64,000 nt of DNA from contig NZ_BJZP01000003.1 of NCBI RefSeq assembly GCF_007992095.1, forward strand, positions 186,001 to 250,000, in the 5' to 3' direction. This document shows, one piece after another, positions 47,360 through 56,485 of the stretch (positions within the stretch are counted from its first letter, which is position 1; each line of letters begins with the position of its first letter). The notes beneath the pieces are model-generated. The model made no database searches. It was not told the DNA's origin and was given only the letters and a program-made list of their open reading frames with translations. This DNA comes from Paenirhizobium naphthalenivorans (lineage in GTDB: Bacteria; Pseudomonadota; Alphaproteobacteria; Rhizobiales; Rhizobiaceae). The position numbers were made by a program, and so were the translations under genes.

Positions 47360-47854
47360 ATGAAGAGACACCTTGCCGCCATTGTGGCGATCGCCGCCAT
47401 GCTTTCCGGCTGCACGACGACCGAGGAAGCCAATACCGTGATCCAGTCGCGCTGGATCGGCCAACCGGCGGAACTGTTCTTCACCCGATATGGCCCACCG
47501 ATCTCCGAGTTCCAGGTGGCAAGCGGCAACATGCTCTACACTTGGCGCGGCGGAGACAAGACCCGTTACATTCCGCCACAATATTCAACGCCCACGCCGG
47601 TTCAGACGCGAACCGTCACGCGCGAGGCGAAGCCTGGCGTGACAGTCACCAAGACCACGACGAGCGGCGGCTATCTGTCGGGCCAGCCGCAGATGATCTC
47701 GCCGCCACGCTATGAGGAACTGTTCTGCGAATTGCAGATCACCGCCGACCCGTCGGACCGCATCGTCGCCATCCGCGCAACCAATGACACCGACGGCGAG
47801 GGTCTCAGCCTCTCGCGCTGCGCCGAAGTGCTGGACGCTCATCCGCAGAAGTGA
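47360..47854 (+). CDS. Outer-membrane-type lipoprotein, 164 aa
   Basis: Lipoprotein: signal peptide MKRHLAAIVAIAAMLSGC with lipobox LSGC at residues 15-18. The mature part opens TTTEEANTVIQSRWIGQPAELFFTRYGPP, then a Thr/Val/Pro-rich stretch (residues about 75-110) and a C-terminal pair of Cys (FCELQ and LSRCAE). The pattern resembles SmpA/OmlA-like small lipoproteins, in which an N-terminal motif is followed by YxW strands (LYTWRGG), but no firm family call is possible. ATG 47360. Confidence 0.75.
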   Translation: MKRHLAAIVAIAAMLSGCTTTEEANTVIQSRWIGQPAELFFTRYGPPISEFQVASGNMLYTWRGGDKTRYIPPQYSTPTPVQTRTVTREAKPGVTVTKTTTSGGYLSGQPQMISPPRYEELFCELQITADPSDRIVAIRATNDTDGEGLSLSRCAEVLDAHPQK

Positions 47855-47880
47855 TTCTCGACGATCCTGCCGAATTGGCT

Positions 47881-47901
47881 CTCCGCACCAACCGGGCGGA
47901 G
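47881..47901 (+). terminator. Weak terminator after the lipoprotein
   Basis: Stem CTCCGC / GCGGAG with a 9-base loop followed by GCTCTTTCGCTTT. Confidence 0.45.
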
Positions 47902-48123
47902 GCTCTTTCGCTTTCCGGCCGTCACGATCGATGACACCTGACACCCTGGCCCCATCGCTTTGCCGGGCCGATGGCGATTGCACCGCCGCTTTTGCGACAG
48001 CGGCGGGCAAGGCTTTGCCGTAGACAGCGATAAAGAGCTTACGATAGTCTTCGCGGTGCGATATAGCCGTAGGCCGGCGCGACCGATTTCCGGGCGCCGT
48101 GTCGACCAAAAAGAGGGACAACC

Positions 48124-48696
48124 ATGTTCAAACGCCTTTCAATCACCGCCGCGATTTTCACCGCAGCAGCAGCCCCTGCTTTCGCCCATCTCGATCCGGC
48201 CGAGCACGGCTCGCTGATGGCCGGCCTTTCCCATCCGCTGTCTGGCGCCGACCATATCCTCGCCATGGTGGCCGTGGGCCTGTGGGCCTCGCAGATCGGC
48301 GGTCGTGCGCTTCTCGCTGTTCCGGCCGCCTTCGTCGGCACCATGGCCCTTGGATTCCTGTTTGCTGTTTCGGGCATTGAAGTGCCCTTCGTCGAGCCGG
48401 CTGTCCTCGCCTCGGTGATCGGCCTTGGCCTGCTGGTGGCAACCGCAGCCCGTCTCCCGGTTGCAGCATCCGCCGCCGTCGTCGGCCTGTTCGCCTTCTT
48501 CCACGGTCACGCGCACGGTGGCGAACTCGGTGCGGCCGGGGCTCTGCAGTTCGGCATCGGCTTCCTGGTTGCGACAGCCGCACTCCATGCCGCCGGCGTC
48601 GGCCTCGGCATAGCGCTCGGCCGGATGGGCCCGCTCGTTACCCGTCTGCTCGGCGCGCTGACCGCCCTGGGCGGCGCGGCTCTCGTACTCGGCTGA
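48124..48696 (+). CDS. HupE/UreJ-family membrane protein (nickel/cobalt transporter type)
   Basis: 190-residue membrane protein with a signal peptide ending at APAFA and about six helices. It shows the family motif HPLSGADHILAMVAVGLWASQIGG and a second His-rich motif FAFFHGHAHGGELG. HupE/UreJ proteins are thought to move nickel or cobalt for hydrogenase or urease. No such enzyme is nearby here, so a stand-alone nickel or cobalt uptake role is likely. I found no cobalamin-riboswitch element upstream. Confidence 0.88.
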   Translation: MFKRLSITAAIFTAAAAPAFAHLDPAEHGSLMAGLSHPLSGADHILAMVAVGLWASQIGGRALLAVPAAFVGTMALGFLFAVSGIEVPFVEPAVLASVIGLGLLVATAARLPVAASAAVVGLFAFFHGHAHGGELGAAGALQFGIGFLVATAALHAAGVGLGIALGRMGPLVTRLLGALTALGGAALVLG

Positions 48697-48742
48697 TCGC
48701 TGCGTTCAGCACCAAGACAAGACAAATGCGGTCGGCGGGTCT

Positions 48743-51013
48743 TCACCCGCCGATTTCTTTTTTCCCGTCGTCTGCGGATCGTCCCAGACCACCGACAAAC
48801 GCTTTGCGTTTCCAACCGGTTTTGGACAGCAGGTCCGCCACGTCCGCCCGGCGCATCGGCTTGGCGAACAGGAAACCCTGCAACTCATCGCAGCCGATCT
48901 GCGTCAGGAAAGCGTTCTGCTCCTCGGTCTCCACACCCTCGGCCGTGGTCTTCAAGCCCTTGGCCCGCGCCAGTTCGACGATTGCCTGGATGATCGCTTC
49001 GTCGCCGCGATTCTTGCCAAGCCCCTCGACAAACATCTTGTCGATCTTGATATGGTCGACCTCGGTTTCGTGCAGTCGGCCGAAGGTGGAAAAACCTGTG
49101 CCGAAGTCGTCGAGCGCAATGCAGATTCCGGCGGCGCGAAGTGCCCGTATATTGGCAACACAACTGTCGAAACTGTCCATCCACGCTGTTTCAGTGACTT
49201 CGATCTCCAGCTTTTGCGGTGCAAGGCCCGTAGCCGCGAGAACCGCCATGACCTCCATGGCGAAGCCTTCGTCGCGCAGCTGCACCGCCGAGATATTGAC
49301 GGCGACATTCGCGATCGGCCAAGCGGCCGCCGCACGACACGCCTCCTTGAGCACGAACCGTCCGAGTTCGCGTATCAGACCGGCCTCCTCGGCGATCGGA
49401 ATGAAATAGGCCGGTGAAATGAGGCCACGGGTCGGATGGTGCCACCGCACCAACGCCTCGACGCTGCCAATCGCACCGGTCGCGGCAAAATATTTCGGCT
49501 GATAGAGCACTTCGAATTGACTGTAATCGGACAGCGCGTCACGCAGATCTCTCTCGATTTCCGCACGTTCCCGAACCAGCGCATCCATGTGTGGTCCAAA
49601 AATCGAGTAACAGCCACGCCCGCTTGCCTTGGCGCTGTAGAGCGCAACATCGGCTTTGCGCGTGAGTTCCGTTCGCTCCGTGCCATGCACCGGCGAAAGC
49701 GCCACTCCGATCGAAATGCCGACGAAGACGTTCTGCCCGTGGATGTCGATGGGTTGGCAAATCGACCGCACGATCGCACGGCACAGCACCTCGATCTCTT
49801 CAACCTGAGCGTAAGGCACGAGCACATTAAACTCGTCGCCTCCCACCCGGCAGACCGGCGCGCCCTCAGGTGCCAGTCGACAGATACGCTCAGCCACCTC
49901 GCGAATGACAGTGTCGCCGACCGGGTGTCCAAGCGTATCATTGATCGGCTTGAAGCGATCAAGATCGAGATAGAGGACGGCGATCTGCTGGGGTGTGCCC
50001 GCAGCACTTGACAGCGCCGCGTCCAGCCGCGTTTCGAACGAGGCGCGGTTGAGAAGCCCGGTCAGGGAATCGTGACTTGCCAGATAGCGGATGCGTGCTT
50101 CCTGCTCGCGGTTGGCCATAGCGCGACGATAGAGCATGCCGATGAAGACACCGACTGCGCCGACCAGGCAGAGCAGGATAGCGACGAGCGCCGGTGTGAT
50201 CGACTGGAGAAATGCCAGGCCCGGGCGATAGGGTTCCCAAACCAGATAGCCAATAACGTCGCCTCCAGTCGTCGTCAGCGGCAAACTGGCCTTTTGAGCT
50301 CGCTCCTCATCGGTGCGAGAGAAATGCATCGCGCCAAAATCATACTTGGTCTCGAGCTCCCGGAGAAACGTCCCATCGAGATACCGGACCGCGATATGGA
50401 TGAACTCCTCGCCGGCAACCTGCTCGATCTCGCCACTGTCGCTGATGATCGGCTTCAGGCTGACAACAGCCGGGCGTCCGTTGAGAAGGCGGAAATCACT
50501 AACGCCGGGACTGCTGATCCCTTCGTCAGGAGCAATCGGATCTCCGCGAATGAGCGCCGCCCGCAATTCCCCCAGCATCGGAGCGGCCGTCGCGGCAATC
50601 GAATTGTATGCGCCCGCCCCCTGCCTCATTCCGTCTGAGAAGACGTAGACTGGCTTCCCCTCCGCGGTGATCACATAAGCGGCATCATGACCGAAATAGG
50701 TGTGCATCCATTCGCCGAGGTTGGCGTTGATCCAGTCCATGCTTTCGGGCGAGGCGTATGCGCGCACGTTGGTGACAGCATCGTCCCAGACCGTGGCACT
50801 CTCCTGATCATGGGCAATCTGGTGACGGAAACGGCTGATGACATGGCGTGCCAGCTCGCTCTGGCGAGCCACAGACACGGTGTCGATTTTCCAGGTCGAC
50901 CAGACCAGAAATGCAAAGGTTGCCACCGTGAGCACGATCATTCCCACCGCAGCGAGCACGACAATCTTCAGAATGGAAATATCGGCCTCGCGACGGAACC
51001 CAGGGAATGCCAT
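48743..51013 (-). CDS. Membrane-bound GGDEF-EAL protein with CHASE4 sensor
   Basis: 756-residue cyclic-di-GMP enzyme. First helix at about 17-40, CHASE4-like extracellular domain (45-255), second helix about 267-290, GGDEF domain with intact RVGGDEFNVLV, and EAL domain with VEALVRWHHP, NISAVQLRD, LEIEVTET, LDDFGTGFS, IKIDKMFVEG and TAEGVET. Both synthase and phosphodiesterase residues look complete, so direction of activity is open. ATG 51013 has AGAGG about 10 bases upstream; an ATG at 51034 is an alternative. Confidence 0.92.
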   Translation of the reverse strand: MAFPGFRREADISILKIVVLAAVGMIVLTVATFAFLVWSTWKIDTVSVARQSELARHVISRFRHQIAHDQESATVWDDAVTNVRAYASPESMDWINANLGEWMHTYFGHDAAYVITAEGKPVYVFSDGMRQGAGAYNSIAATAAPMLGELRAALIRGDPIAPDEGISSPGVSDFRLLNGRPAVVSLKPIISDSGEIEQVAGEEFIHIAVRYLDGTFLRELETKYDFGAMHFSRTDEERAQKASLPLTTTGGDVIGYLVWEPYRPGLAFLQSITPALVAILLCLVGAVGVFIGMLYRRAMANREQEARIRYLASHDSLTGLLNRASFETRLDAALSSAAGTPQQIAVLYLDLDRFKPINDTLGHPVGDTVIREVAERICRLAPEGAPVCRVGGDEFNVLVPYAQVEEIEVLCRAIVRSICQPIDIHGQNVFVGISIGVALSPVHGTERTELTRKADVALYSAKASGRGCYSIFGPHMDALVRERAEIERDLRDALSDYSQFEVLYQPKYFAATGAIGSVEALVRWHHPTRGLISPAYFIPIAEEAGLIRELGRFVLKEACRAAAAWPIANVAVNISAVQLRDEGFAMEVMAVLAATGLAPQKLEIEVTETAWMDSFDSCVANIRALRAAGICIALDDFGTGFSTFGRLHETEVDHIKIDKMFVEGLGKNRGDEAIIQAIVELARAKGLKTTAEGVETEEQNAFLTQIGCDELQGFLFAKPMRRADVADLLSKTGWKRKAFVGGLGRSADDGKKEIGG

Positions 51014-51165
51014 AGTATGTGAGCCTCTGTTCATATGTTCAACAAATGACAGACGTGCCTTAACACCGCGCTTCGCGACAGGGTGTCCAATCCGTTAACG
51101 GCGCCGCGTTTCATGCCGCGCTTGTCTGCCCCGATTGTCAAGCAGACAACGCCTTGGGTGTTTGT

Positions 51166-51630
51166 TCAGCCGCGTCCGCGGTAGGTCGCCACGCCTTGTT
51201 CCGGTAGCCACACCCCCTCGGGCGGCGCACCCGTCTGCCAGAACACATCGATAGGAATGCCGCCGCGCGGATACCAGTAGGCGCCGATCCTCAACCATTT
51301 CGGATCGAGCAGCTCGACCAGGCGCTTGGCTATATAAATCGAGCAATCCTCATGGAAGGCGCCGTGATTGCGGAAGGAGAACAGAAAGAGCTTCAGCGAC
51401 TTTGATTCCACCAGCCAATCGCCAGGGATGTAGTCTATGACGATATGGGCGAAATCCGGCTGGCCCGTCATCGGGCACAACGAGGTGAATTCCGGTGCGG
51501 TGAACCGTACCACATAGTCAGTACCCGCGTTGCCGTTCGGCACCTTTTCCAGCACGGCCGCCTCCGGGCTGGTCGGGGCCTCTACGCTCTGCCCAAGCTG
51601 CGACAGTCCGCTGACATCGGTTTTGCTCAT
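51166..51630 (-). CDS. queF: NADPH-dependent 7-cyano-7-deazaguanine reductase
   Basis: 154-residue QueF of the single-domain type, which reduces preQ0 to preQ1 in queuosine synthesis. The substrate-binding Cys is in [38 protein letters not shown] carries the conserved Ser-Lys and His-Glu. ATG 51630 overlaps the stop of the CDF gene by 4 nt. The rest of the queuosine pathway is not in the window. Confidence 0.94.
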   Translation of the reverse strand: MSKTDVSGLSQLGQSVEAPTSPEAAVLEKVPNGNAGTDYVVRFTAPEFTSLCPMTGQPDFAHIVIDYIPGDWLVESKSLKLFLFSFRNHGAFHEDCSIYIAKRLVELLDPKWLRIGAYWYPRGGIPIDVFWQTGAPPEGVWLPEQGVATYRGRG

Positions 51631-52556
51631 GAATTCTGCCCCTTGCTCTTGCCGCCGATACCAACGCGGACGCCATGCGCCGCTTCGCTTTCCGGCTCGA
51701 CGTGAATGGTCACGCGCCCGCCCGGCAAAACAGCTTTCACGGCGGCTTCTAACCGATCGCAAATCTTGTGCGCATCGCTGACCGGCATCTGGCCGGGAAC
51801 GACGAGGTCGAACGCGACGAAGGTGACTGTGCCGGCGCGGCGCGTACGCAGGTAATGCACATCGAGCGAGCCCGCCGAATTCGCCGCGATCGCCGCCTTG
51901 ATCGCCGCCTCGTCGGCTGGCTCCACACCCTTGTCCATCAGGCCGTCGACCGAATGGGAGATCACCTTCCAACCCTGCCAGATGATATTGCAGGCCACCA
52001 GGATCGCCAGCGCCGGATCAAGGATCGCCTGACCGGTGACAACCACCAGAACCAGGCCAACCAAAACGCCCACGGATGTCACCACGTCCGACATGATGTG
52101 CTGCCCGTCCGCCGACAAGGCGGGAGACCTGTGGGTCTTGCCGATGCGGATCAGGAGGCGGGCCCAGATGACGTTGATTACAGCGGCCGCGCCATTGATC
52201 GCAAGCCCCAACACCGGCGCATCGAGTACATGCGGGTCCGCCAAGGCGACGACGGCTTCCCGGATGATCAGCAGTGCCGCGACCACGATCAGCACGCCCT
52301 CCAGAACCGCGGAGAGATATTCCGCCTTATGGTGACCGTAGGGGTGGTCGTTGTCCGCCGGCTTTTGCGCATAGCGGATGACGAAATAGGCAACGAAGGC
52401 GGCGATCACGTTGACGGTCGATTCCAGCCCATCTGACAGAAGCGCCACCGATCCCGTCAGCCACCAGGCGACCAACTTCAGTCCCATCACACCGAATGAC
52501 AGCGGAATACCCCAAAAAGCCAGTCGCGCGACGATACCGTTGCCCTGTTCCGTCAT
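51627..52556 (-). CDS. Cation diffusion facilitator metal exporter
   Basis: 309-residue CDF protein, normally a Zn2+, Fe2+ or Mn2+/proton antiporter. Six helices with metal-site residues in [12 protein letters not shown] and [10 protein letters not shown], and the cytoplasmic C-terminal domain with [11 protein letters not shown]. Overlaps the queF start by 4 nt; this pairing has no clear functional reason. ATG 52556 gives [15 protein letters not shown]; longer frame rejected. A strong terminator separates it from the upstream broken TetR gene. Confidence 0.9.
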   Translation of the reverse strand: MTEQGNGIVARLAFWGIPLSFGVMGLKLVAWWLTGSVALLSDGLESTVNVIAAFVAYFVIRYAQKPADNDHPYGHHKAEYLSAVLEGVLIVVAALLIIREAVVALADPHVLDAPVLGLAINGAAAVINVIWARLLIRIGKTHRSPALSADGQHIMSDVVTSVGVLVGLVLVVVTGQAILDPALAILVACNIIWQGWKVISHSVDGLMDKGVEPADEAAIKAAIAANSAGSLDVHYLRTRRAGTVTFVAFDLVVPGQMPVSDAHKICDRLEAAVKAVLPGGRVTIHVEPESEAAHGVRVGIGGKSKGQNS

Positions 52557-52603
52557 CACAGTCGTCCTTGCAGATGCGAACGAATTGCAAAAATCCGCCC
52601 GTA

Positions 52604-52640
52604 GAAAACGCAAAACCGCCCGCGTTTTGCGCGCGGACGG
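52604..52640 (-). terminator. Intrinsic terminator after the TetR pseudogene
   Basis: Minus-strand stem CCGTCCGCG / CGCGGGCGG with a 7-base loop and a following TTTTGCGTTTTC. Confidence 0.75.
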
Positions 52641-52676
52641 TCGTTGGACCTCGTATGAGCCAAGTCGTCCGGCTTG

Positions 52677-53279
52677 TCAAACGGGACGTCGGTTGAGGCC
52701 CGTCGCCACGCTCCAGGAATGAGCGAGACAAGGAAGGAAATGCGAGCCCCGATGCCAGCGGGACCTGCACCACCAGATCGACGCCGAGCGCGATCATTGT
52801 CTCCGCCATCAGAGCGGCGTCGTGCGGCCTGCGCCGGCCAAGTGCCGTCAGCCCATAAAGGCCTTCCGGATATCGGTTGCTGTCCCCGAGGCAGAAGATC
52901 CGCCGGAACAGGGTCTGGCTGCGCACGATCAAAAGCGCCTTGCCAGGATCATTCAACGCAAACTCCACCCCCAGCACAAACAGCGCCAGAAGAACTCGAC
53001 CAAGCCGGTGCTTCGGCGGCTGCCGCGAAGCCCTCTCGACAAGCGGATGCAGCATCTCGGCGACCAGAGCCTCGAACGCCGCCTCCTTGTCGTGAAGATA
53101 GTTGTAGGGGGTCCCGTAATCAGGTCGCCTCAGCGCATGATGTCGCACACCGTCACTGCCCCATAGCCGAGTTGCGGCAACACCGTCCGCGCCGTCTCCA
53201 GAAGAGCAATGCGGTTGGCTTTCTTATTCCGGTCTCGCTTTGATTCGCCCACTCGCGCCTTCTTTTTTTTACAAAGCAT
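52677..53279 (-). pseudogene. TetR-family regulator, broken by stop codon and frameshift
   Basis: Starting at ATG 53279, the frame encodes a TetR helix-turn-helix (NRIALLETARTVLPQLGYGAVTVCDIMR) and then meets an in-frame TGA at about 53130. The reading continues GDLITG, and only in a different frame does the expected TPYNYLHDKEAAFEALVAEML and the rest of the ligand domain appear (to ...MIALGVDLVVQVPLASGLAF). So there is at least one nonsense change and one 1-base indel; the 3' end is also uncertain. Its position divergent from the monooxygenase operon marks it as that operon's former regulator. The gene starts with a run of eight A. Confidence 0.75.
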
Positions 53280-53414
53280 CGCTCTCGAGAAGGAAAATCC
53301 AATTTATACATTAGCTTATTGGTCAAGAATGACGCACGCGCCACTATTACATTTGACAAGCGCGTATTTTTTATCAAACCTCAACCACAGGTACACTTTG
53401 GGAGGAGGGGCCCC

Positions 53415-54758
53415 ATGGTTGCAAAGCGTGTCGCTGTGATCGGCGCCGGCCCGGCCGGCATTGCCGCCATCAAGAATTTCACGGATCTCGGTTTCGACGT
53501 TGTCGGCTTCGACCGCTGCCAGGGCGTCGGCGGCAACTGGCGTTTCGATGATCCGACCGGCCATTCGAGCGTCTTCGAGACGACCCACATCATCAGCTCG
53601 AAACACACTTCGTCCTACGAGGATTTTCCTCTTCCGGACAATGCCGCAGACTATCCGTCTCACCGGGTTCTGGCCAAGTATTTCGCGGACTACGCCCGGA
53701 CCTTCGGCGTCGACGAACGGGTGCGGTTCGAAACCGAAGTGGTCAAATGCGAGCCCGTGCCGGACGATCGCTGGTCTGTCAGCTGGCGCCGGTCCGGCGA
53801 CGAGGACCTCACAACGGAGGTGTTCGATGCGCTTTGCGTCTGCAACGGCCATCACCACACGCCACGGATGCCGGAATATCCCGGCACGTTCACCGGCAAG
53901 ATGATGCACTCGCACGAATACAAGCGGGCCGCCCCCTTCGCGGGCGAGCGGGTGCTGGTCATCGGCGGAGGCAACTCGGCCTGTGATGTGGCGGTGGAAA
54001 CCTCGCGTGTCTCGGCCAAGACCGCCATCAGCTGGCGGCGCGGCTATTACCTCATTCCGAAATTCATGCTGGGCCAACCGGTCGACAAGCTGTTCTACCG
54101 CTTCACCTGGTTTCCCAAGCGTCTGCAACTGGCCGGTCTGGAATTCCTGCTCAATCTCTTGCAGGGCAAGAACAGGGACATCGGCCTGCCGGACCCGGAT
54201 CACCGGATCATGGCGACCCATCCAACCCTGAACTCCGACCTCTACCTGGCGATCCGCCATGGCAAGGTGGAACCGAAGCGCGACATCCAGCGGCTCGACG
54301 GAAAGCGCGTCCACTTCGTCGACGGCACATCGGAGGAGTTTGACGTCATCGTCGCCTGCACCGGTTATCAGATCGCCCACCCCTTCCTTGATAGTTCGCT
54401 CATAGACCTGTCGAAGGCGCCGGTGCGGCTGTACCAGAAGATGATGCCGGAGACCTTGAAGAACATCTACTTCATCGGCCTGTTCCAGCCTCTCGGCTGC
54501 ATCTGGCCCGGCGCTGCACTCCAGGCCAAGCTCGCTGCCCGACACCTCGCCGGTCTGTGGAAGCCGAGAGCTCCGCTCTCGCGGTTGATCGATCACGAAC
54601 TTGCTCACCCGGATGTCGATCAGGTGAACTCGCCGCGACACACGGTCACCGTCAACGACATGGCCTTCCGCAAGCGGCTGAAGACCGACCTCGCACGCTC
54701 GGCCCCTGTGCCGGCCGAACCTGGTCTGGCCTCGTCGCAGCTTGCGGCAGCCGAATGA
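53415..54758 (+). CDS. Flavin-containing monooxygenase
   Basis: 447-residue class B flavoprotein monooxygenase. FAD motif VAVIGAGPAGIAAI at the start, the FMO fingerprint FTGKMMHSHEY (FxGxxxHxxxY) at about residues 155-165, NADPH motif VLVIGGGNSACD and VIVACTGYQ. The FxGxxxHxxx(Y/F) form links it to FMOs and Baeyer-Villiger enzymes. ATG 53415 follows GGAGGAGGGG. First of three genes, with the hydrolase overlapping its stop by 4 nt. Substrate unknown; a lipophilic ketone or amine is plausible. Confidence 0.9.
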   Translation: MVAKRVAVIGAGPAGIAAIKNFTDLGFDVVGFDRCQGVGGNWRFDDPTGHSSVFETTHIISSKHTSSYEDFPLPDNAADYPSHRVLAKYFADYARTFGVDERVRFETEVVKCEPVPDDRWSVSWRRSGDEDLTTEVFDALCVCNGHHHTPRMPEYPGTFTGKMMHSHEYKRAAPFAGERVLVIGGGNSACDVAVETSRVSAKTAISWRRGYYLIPKFMLGQPVDKLFYRFTWFPKRLQLAGLEFLLNLLQGKNRDIGLPDPDHRIMATHPTLNSDLYLAIRHGKVEPKRDIQRLDGKRVHFVDGTSEEFDVIVACTGYQIAHPFLDSSLIDLSKAPVRLYQKMMPETLKNIYFIGLFQPLGCIWPGAALQAKLAARHLAGLWKPRAPLSRLIDHELAHPDVDQVNSPRHTVTVNDMAFRKRLKTDLARSAPVPAEPGLASSQLAAAE

Positions 54759-55588
54759 GCAACCTGCGCGCCGGGACGATGCATGGTCCGGCCGGTCGCA
54801 TCGGCATCCGCTACATTGAGGCCGTGGGTGACAAGCGCGGCCAGCTGCTCTTCGTCCATGGCGCCTGGTCATCGACATGGTACTGGGAAGAACATTTCAT
54901 GCCATTCTTCGCGGAGGCGGGCTTCGATACAGTGGCCCTCGATCTACGGGGCCATGGCGACAGCGAAGGCAACCTACGGCTGGCCACGCTCAATGGCTAT
55001 ATCGCGGATGTCGCCGCAGTGGCAGCTAGCCTCACCGACCCTGTCGTGATCGGCCATTCGATGGGCGGCCTGATCGCCCAGCACTACGCCACGCGTCATC
55101 CGGTGGGCGGCGTGGCCCTCCTCGCCTCAGTTCCACCCTGGGGCGCCTGGTCGGCCCTGTGGCGGGTGTTGCGCGAGAGCCCGCTAAAGCTCCTCGCCTG
55201 CACACTCACCTTCGATCTCAAGCCGATCGTCAGCAATCGCGATCTGGCCAGGCGCCTTCTGTTCTCACGAGGGCCCTCGACACGCGACATGGACCACCTG
55301 CTCCATCACTTCGGATCCGAATCCTACCTCGCCTTCCTCGGCATGCTCTTTCAGCGTGTCACCTGTCGCCTTCCGGATCGGGTGCCACGCCTCGTGCTGG
55401 GTGGAGAACGCGACGAGCTCTTCCCCTGCGAGGTCGTGCATGCCACGGCACGGAAACTCGGCGTCGAGGCCCTCCTGATCCCGGAAGCCTCGCACATGCT
55501 GCCCGTCGAGCAATGCTGGCGGGAGGCCGCGGAGATCATGCTCGAGTGGCTGGAACACAAGGTCGCAGAACCAACCGCGGCCAGCTGA
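54755..55588 (+). CDS. Alpha/beta-fold hydrolase of the monooxygenase operon
   Basis: 277-residue hydrolase. LLFVHGAWSSTWYWEEHF oxyanion region, VVIGHSMGGLIAQHYATRH nucleophile elbow, LVLGGERDELFP acid residue and IPEASHMLPVEQ catalytic His. In this context it may hydrolyse the ester or lactone made by the upstream monooxygenase. ATG 54755 overlaps the previous stop. Confidence 0.88.
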   Translation: MSNLRAGTMHGPAGRIGIRYIEAVGDKRGQLLFVHGAWSSTWYWEEHFMPFFAEAGFDTVALDLRGHGDSEGNLRLATLNGYIADVAAVAASLTDPVVIGHSMGGLIAQHYATRHPVGGVALLASVPPWGAWSALWRVLRESPLKLLACTLTFDLKPIVSNRDLARRLLFSRGPSTRDMDHLLHHFGSESYLAFLGMLFQRVTCRLPDRVPRLVLGGERDELFPCEVVHATARKLGVEALLIPEASHMLPVEQCWREAAEIMLEWLEHKVAEPTAAS

Positions 55589-55604
55589 AGTCAGAAGCCA
55601 GAAC

Positions 55605-56390
55605 ATGGAGAGTCAGGTGAGACGGAAATCGATACTGATCACCGGTGCCGGTTCCGGCATCGGCCTGAAAACCGCCATCCTCTTCGCCAGACGCGGCTGG
55701 CTGGTCGGTGCAGCCGACATCGATGCCCCACGCCTCGGACGCCTTCAAGCCAGGGCGCCGGACGGCAGCATCGTCCCGATGGTCGCCGACGTCACCGATC
55801 GCGAAGCCGTCGGCCACATGGTCGAGAGCTTCACGCAGCATACCCTCGGCTACCTTGACGTCGCCTTTCTCAACGCCGGCATCCTGCGCATGGGGCCGTT
55901 CATCGACATCTCGCCGGACGACCACACCCTGATGAACAACGTCAATATCGACGGCATCCTGAACATGATCAGCGCCACGTTTGTGCCGCTGAAAAGGACG
56001 CCCGATGCGCACCTGATCAGCATGAGCTCGGCCTCGGCCGAATACGGCGTACCCGAACTTGCAGTTTATGCCGCCGCCAAGGCCTTCGTCCGCAGCCTGA
56101 CCGAGGGGCTCAGCATCGAGTTCGCCGAACACGGAATCACCGTCAGCGCCATCACCGCCTCCTACGTCACGACGCCCCTGGTCTATGGCGCCAAGGTCAA
56201 GGCGCGTTCGATCGAGAGGCTCGGTGTGAAGATCCCCCCGCAGCGCGTCGCCGAAACCGTATGGCGCGCCGCCCACGGCAGGAAGCTCATTTGGCGGGTC
56301 GGTTTTGACGCCAAGTTGTTGCACCTCGCAGTGCGTCTGTTCGGCGACCACTTCAGCATCATCGCCAGGCGGCTGAGCGGCTATAGCTGA
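55605..56390 (+). CDS. Short-chain dehydrogenase/reductase of the monooxygenase operon
   Basis: 261-residue SDR. Cofactor motif TGAGSGIG, NAG in FLNAGILRMG, catalytic Ser in LISMSSASAEYG and YxxxK in YAAAK. It ends the FMO-hydrolase-SDR operon and could oxidise or reduce the alcohol/ketone in the same pathway. ATG 55605. Confidence 0.88.
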   Translation: MESQVRRKSILITGAGSGIGLKTAILFARRGWLVGAADIDAPRLGRLQARAPDGSIVPMVADVTDREAVGHMVESFTQHTLGYLDVAFLNAGILRMGPFIDISPDDHTLMNNVNIDGILNMISATFVPLKRTPDAHLISMSSASAEYGVPELAVYAAAKAFVRSLTEGLSIEFAEHGITVSAITASYVTTPLVYGAKVKARSIERLGVKIPPQRVAETVWRAAHGRKLIWRVGFDAKLLHLAVRLFGDHFSIIARRLSGYS

Positions 56391-56451
56391 CCGCGAAGGG
56401 GCAAGAACCACCGGTCTCTATCGATTGTCCGGCCCCTGCAAAAGGCATGAA

Positions 56452-56469
56452 GCCCGCCGGGGGGCGGGC
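56452..56469. terminator. GC-rich hairpin between the SDR and trpE ends
   Basis: Stem GCCCGCC / GGCGGGC with a GGGG loop between two convergent genes; no good T-run on either strand. Confidence 0.4.
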
Positions 56470-56485
56470 CTCAATTCAACATCGG

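Noticed and set aside
47855..48123. Possible cobalamin riboswitch before HupE
   Set aside because: I looked for the conserved B12-box element and the associated helices and did not see them; a covariance search would be needed to be sure.
53353..53358. TTGACA as the -35 box of the monooxygenase operon
   Set aside because: No -10 hexamer at a proper distance; the promoter could not be placed with confidence.
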